NCBI GenBank assembly: GCA_016711225.1
Contig: JADJTK010000051.1
Location: forward strand, 160,181-224,180
Source of the DNA: Opitutaceae bacterium
Lineage (GTDB): Bacteria; Verrucomicrobiota; Verrucomicrobiia; Opitutales; Opitutaceae
DNA length: 64,000 nt
Reading direction: 5' to 3'
This document shows positions 60,826 through 64,000 of the stretch, in pieces; the first letter of the stretch is position 1; each line of letters begins with the position of its first letter. The notes beneath the pieces were generated by a model that saw only the letters and a list, made by a program, of their open reading frames with translations, searched no databases and was not told where the DNA came from. Made by a program: the position numbers and the translations under genes.

Positions 60826-63800
60826 TCAACGGACGATGCGGGTGTGGTAGAGTTCGCGGGTGCGGCGCTGGGCTTCGGTCTCAGCGGGGCGCTCGGCTTC
60901 GGGATACGGATACCGGCTCATGCCCTTGAAGGGCATCGGCTCGAGGGTGGCCGAGGCGCCGGTGTACGGGTCCATGTCCTTGCAATAGGCATGGGACACC
61001 AGCACGAAGCTGCGCACCCAGCCGGCCGGCGTGGGCGGCACCGACGTGGCGTCAAACTTCACCGCGATCTCGTCGCCGGTGGCCATGAGCACGAACTGGT
61101 CGTCTTCCTCCGCCAACAACTCGCGCACCGGGCCGTAGCGGGTGTAGGCGCCGCTGAGCGAGGCGAAGGGCACGTCGAGATCGGTCTGCTGGTAGTCGTA
61201 GATCAAGGGCATGCGGCCGTCGGGCGAGACTTCGCGCGCGATGCCCACGTAGCGCAGATCGGCCGCGGCCACCGTGGAGTTATTGCACGCAGACTTAGTC
61301 GAAGACGGCGCGGGACGCCCGGCGAAGCTCTGGTCATGTAGAAGATCTCGAGATTGGAGGTGAGGCGCAGGCGGCAGGCGCCGCCCTCGAGCAGCCCGGT
61401 GAGGTCGACGGTCATCGTGCGCGAGGCGCCGCCGAGCGCGCCGGCGTCGGGCACGATCGTCTGCCATTGGCCGTCGGCCTGAAGTCGCTCGATGCGGATG
61501 GGCTCCCAGCCGAGCCGCGACTGGCTGGCGGCAAAGGTCGTCTGGGAGTACGGATACTCGAGGTAGCCGTTGATGAAGAGAAATACGCGTTCGCCGGGAC
61601 GCAGCGCGGCGAGCTGGGTGCCGAAATCCAGCTCGAGGATGTGCGGGTGGCAGAAGCCGCAGTAGCGCCGGTCGAGTTCGGGCTCGTAGGCGTAGTGGCG
61701 GTCGGCGCGGTGGAGCTGTTCGGTGCAGTCCGAGCCGGCGGGATCGGTCGCGCGCTGGGCGAAGACGGGCTGGGCGATGGCGAGCAGTTCGCGCGTGGGT
61801 GCCGGGCCGGTGACGGTGAGGCGTTCGTCGGGGTAGACCTGCCAACCGGCCGGATGGTCGATGGCGACCAGTTCGAGGCGGTCGAAGTAGGCAGACTCCT
61901 CCATCGGTTCGGTGATGCGCAGCTCGTAGCCGCCGTCGCGCAGGCGGAGTTGGTGGGGCTCGATCTTCACGTGGTCGACCGGCTGCGGGAAAGGCGTATT
62001 CGCCAGTGCCGCCAAGTACCCAGGCCGCCGACGCCGGCGAAATCGGTGATGAACTCGAAACGTTCGCCGTTCCAAGTGAACAGCACCGGGCAGCTCGAGA
62101 TCTTGCGCTGCGTCTCGGCCACGAGGTGGGTCTGGCCGATCGCGAGCGCGCGCTCGATCTGCACGACGCCATCGGGCCAGTGAAGCGCGCGTAGTCGGCG
62201 ACGGGCGCACCGGCGAGGCCGAAGACCAGCGGCGTGGGCGACTGGTTGAATCCACCGCTCTGGCGGTGGGGACGCGGGCTGCTCGCGTGTTCCAGCGCGC
62301 ACGGTGAGCGCCACGCCGTAGCCGCTGGCGGGACTGCGCGTGCGCTTGTCGCGGCTGCGCACGCCGGTCGGGGAGAACGCCACCGCGGTCGAGGATGGGG
62401 CGACTTCGCCATCGGCCAACAGCACCTGATTCGTGGTGCCGCGTTCCAGGAGGAGGAGATCTGGCACAAGATCACCGTTGAGATCGGCGAGTTCGGCGCC
62501 GGTGATCTCGTTGCCCTCCGACGCCATCCATCCGTTCTCTTGCAGGGTGAAGCGGCCGGCGCCGTCGTTGATGAGAAGGTTGCCGTGGGTGCGGTTGAAG
62601 AGCGCGAGGTCGAGGTCGCCGTCGAGATCGACGTCGGCCACGCGGAAGCCCAGGGCCGGGCCGGCCGGTGCCGCGGTCGCAGCGAAGGCGGTGTCGGGCG
62701 CAAAGCCGCCGCGGCCGTCGCCGAGGAACAACTGCAGCGCCGTCGGTTCGCCGCCGAGCGCAAGCACGTCGAGGAGACCGTCGCCGTTGAGATCATGGAG
62801 GACACCGCCGCGGTCGCCGCGGATGGACCGCACTTTGGAGTTCCGCCGCGCGGAGCTCCCGGAAACTCATTGCGCAGGAGCTTCGCCGGGGCGCCGGAGC
62901 GGAGGAGAATGAGGTCGAGGTCGCGGTCGCCGTCGATGTCGCCGGGCAAGATCATTACAGAGTCGCCTTCGGGCTGGGCGAGGTCGGTGCCGGGGGCGAT
63001 GTCGGTGAAGGTGCCGTCGGCGTTGTTGGTGAAAAGCTGATCCGCGGCGCCGGCGTTGCGAACGAAAGATCGAGATCGCCGTCGTGGTCGGCATCGAGCC
63101 AGAGCGCGCTGCGCGTGCGGCCGCCGGCGGCGGGGGCGGGGATAATGCCGGGCACAGTGGTGAAGGAACCGTCGGGCGCACCGCGGAAGAGCGCGTTGGC
63201 GGTGGTTCCGACGAGGAGATCGGGCGACTCGTCGTTGTCGCTGAGGTCGCCGACGGCGGAACAAATCAACGCCTCGACTCCGGCGGGGCCGCTGGTCCAG
63301 GGAACAGGGGTGTAGTCCGCGCCGGCCGCAGGGGCCCGAAGATGGAACTTCGCCGGCGCACCGGGCCCGCCGACGAGGAAGAGATCCGGGCGGCCGTCGC
63401 GATTGGTATCCACGATAGCGGCACCGCCGAAACGGTCGGTGGCGATGGCGGGCGCCGCACCCGCCGCGATGCGGATCAACTCGCCCGCGCGATAGGCGAA
63501 GCTGTGGTCCGTCCGCCGGGTCGCACCGCCGAGCGGCAGGGTGAGGGCGAGGTCGCCCATCTGGTTGTACTGCGGCAGCTCGATGGTCTCGGCGAGGGCG
63601 CTTTCCCGGAGTTGCTTGAACTGAGCGAGGTAGGGCGCGGCATTCCGGACTTTCCGGTGCCCTGGAGGACCCTGCAGACACGGTAGTTACGCGCTGACAA
63701 GATACGGGCGCAGCTCGATCGCGCGGATGAAGCTCGGGCGAGGCATCCTGTCCGAGGCGCTGTTTGCACAGGCCGAGGATGTACCAGGCCACGCCGTCCG

Positions 63801-64000
63801 ACGGTCGGAGCTGGATGACTTTTTCGAGGCAGGCGACTGCGCCGGCGGCGTCGCCTTGGTGCTGCAGGATGATGCCTTTGAAATAGAGGGCGCGTAGATT
63901 GGCGGGATCGCGGGCGAGCACCGCCTCGAGAAGGGCGGTGGCCTGTTCGACGTCCTGGAGCTCCTTCTTGCCGCGGTTGAACCGGGCGAAGGCGAGATTG
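60826..64000 (-). pseudogene. TPR/FG-GAP/ASPIC-UnbV secreted protein, many frame breaks, 5' end missing
   Basis: Pieces in order on the minus strand are a TPR part (LEAVLARDPANLRALYFKG, from the right edge); FG-GAP/VCBS units (AIVDTNRDGRPDLFLVGG, ALWLDADHDGDLDLSF, DIDGDRDLDLILLRSGAPA, DVDLDGDLDLALFNR); an ASPIC/UnbV part (SGGFNQSPTPLVFGLAGAP, HWPDGVVQIERALAIGQ); and a C-terminal domain ending RELYHTRIVR at 60826. They fall in all three frames with switches near 63740, 63650, 63060, 62850, 62290, 62185, 62030 and 61300. The product would be over 1050 residues. It is either a true pseudogene or poor local sequence. Confidence 0.72.

Noticed and set aside
1..64000. CRISPR array, tRNA, rRNA, integrase or IS transposase
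   Set aside because: No regularly spaced repeats, no tRNA-like fold recognised, and no transposase or integrase motif found in any frame.

Overview
The window is GC-rich, gene-dense bacterial chromosome. It most resembles a verrucomicrobial genome of the Opitutaceae type. Supporting signs are an alternative complex III operon joined to a cbb3 oxidase, an exosortase-type PEP-CTERM protein, formylglycine-generating-enzyme-like proteins, bacillithiol genes, a planctomycete/verrucomicrobial-style ECF sigma factor, and many intergenic palindromic repeats. The taxonomy is inference from gene content; no rRNA or other marker is present.

Layout. 1-2227: the 5' end of a secreted protein, a small helix-turn-helix protein, RNase PH and an Hpt phosphotransfer protein. 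2813-14806: a respiratory operon, actABCDEF, a small membrane protein, ccoS, ccoN, ccoO and a monohaem cytochrome c in the place of ccoP. 14957-16194: an ECF sigma factor and a membrane anti-sigma factor with a Cys/His-rich outer domain. 16261-24217: a chain of genes, mostly overlapping by a few bases, with DUF2911, PIG-L, a 59-residue membrane protein, a Na+/solute symporter, a half-length BshC-like protein, bshB1 and bshA. This is probably a bacillithiol operon with an unusual last enzyme. 24516-27659: a PEP-CTERM protein, two gene fragments (a PP2C tail and a copy of the cytochrome c N-terminus), and a NarL-type two-component system. 27822-34478: flbT-flaF-maf, a methyltransferase, a TPR glycosyltransferase and an OGT-like enzyme, all leftward, reading as a flagellin synthesis and glycosylation cassette. 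35065-42404: a protein with two FGE-like domains whose 3' ends resemble variable regions of diversity-generating retroelements, a secreted nuclease, an FGE remnant and a hybrid sensor kinase. 42862-49834: a leftward envelope operon of DUF1302, DUF1329, a YCF48-like propeller and an RND permease. 50218-64000: uvrA, hcp behind an FNR-like class II promoter, an aldo/keto reductase, an aspartyl-protease-like lipoprotein, an MFS transporter, a nitrilase, and a TPR/FG-GAP/ASPIC protein that runs off the window.

Two window-wide features stand out. First, imperfect palindromes of several sequence families share GTAG...CTAC outer ends and lie in gaps and inside at least one gene. Second, from about 46 kb onward, otherwise well-conserved genes (uvrA, hcp, DUF1302, DUF1329, the ASPIC gene) carry frame breaks. 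These look more like sequence errors than true decay, but that cannot be settled here. No tRNA, rRNA, CRISPR array, transposase or integrase was seen.
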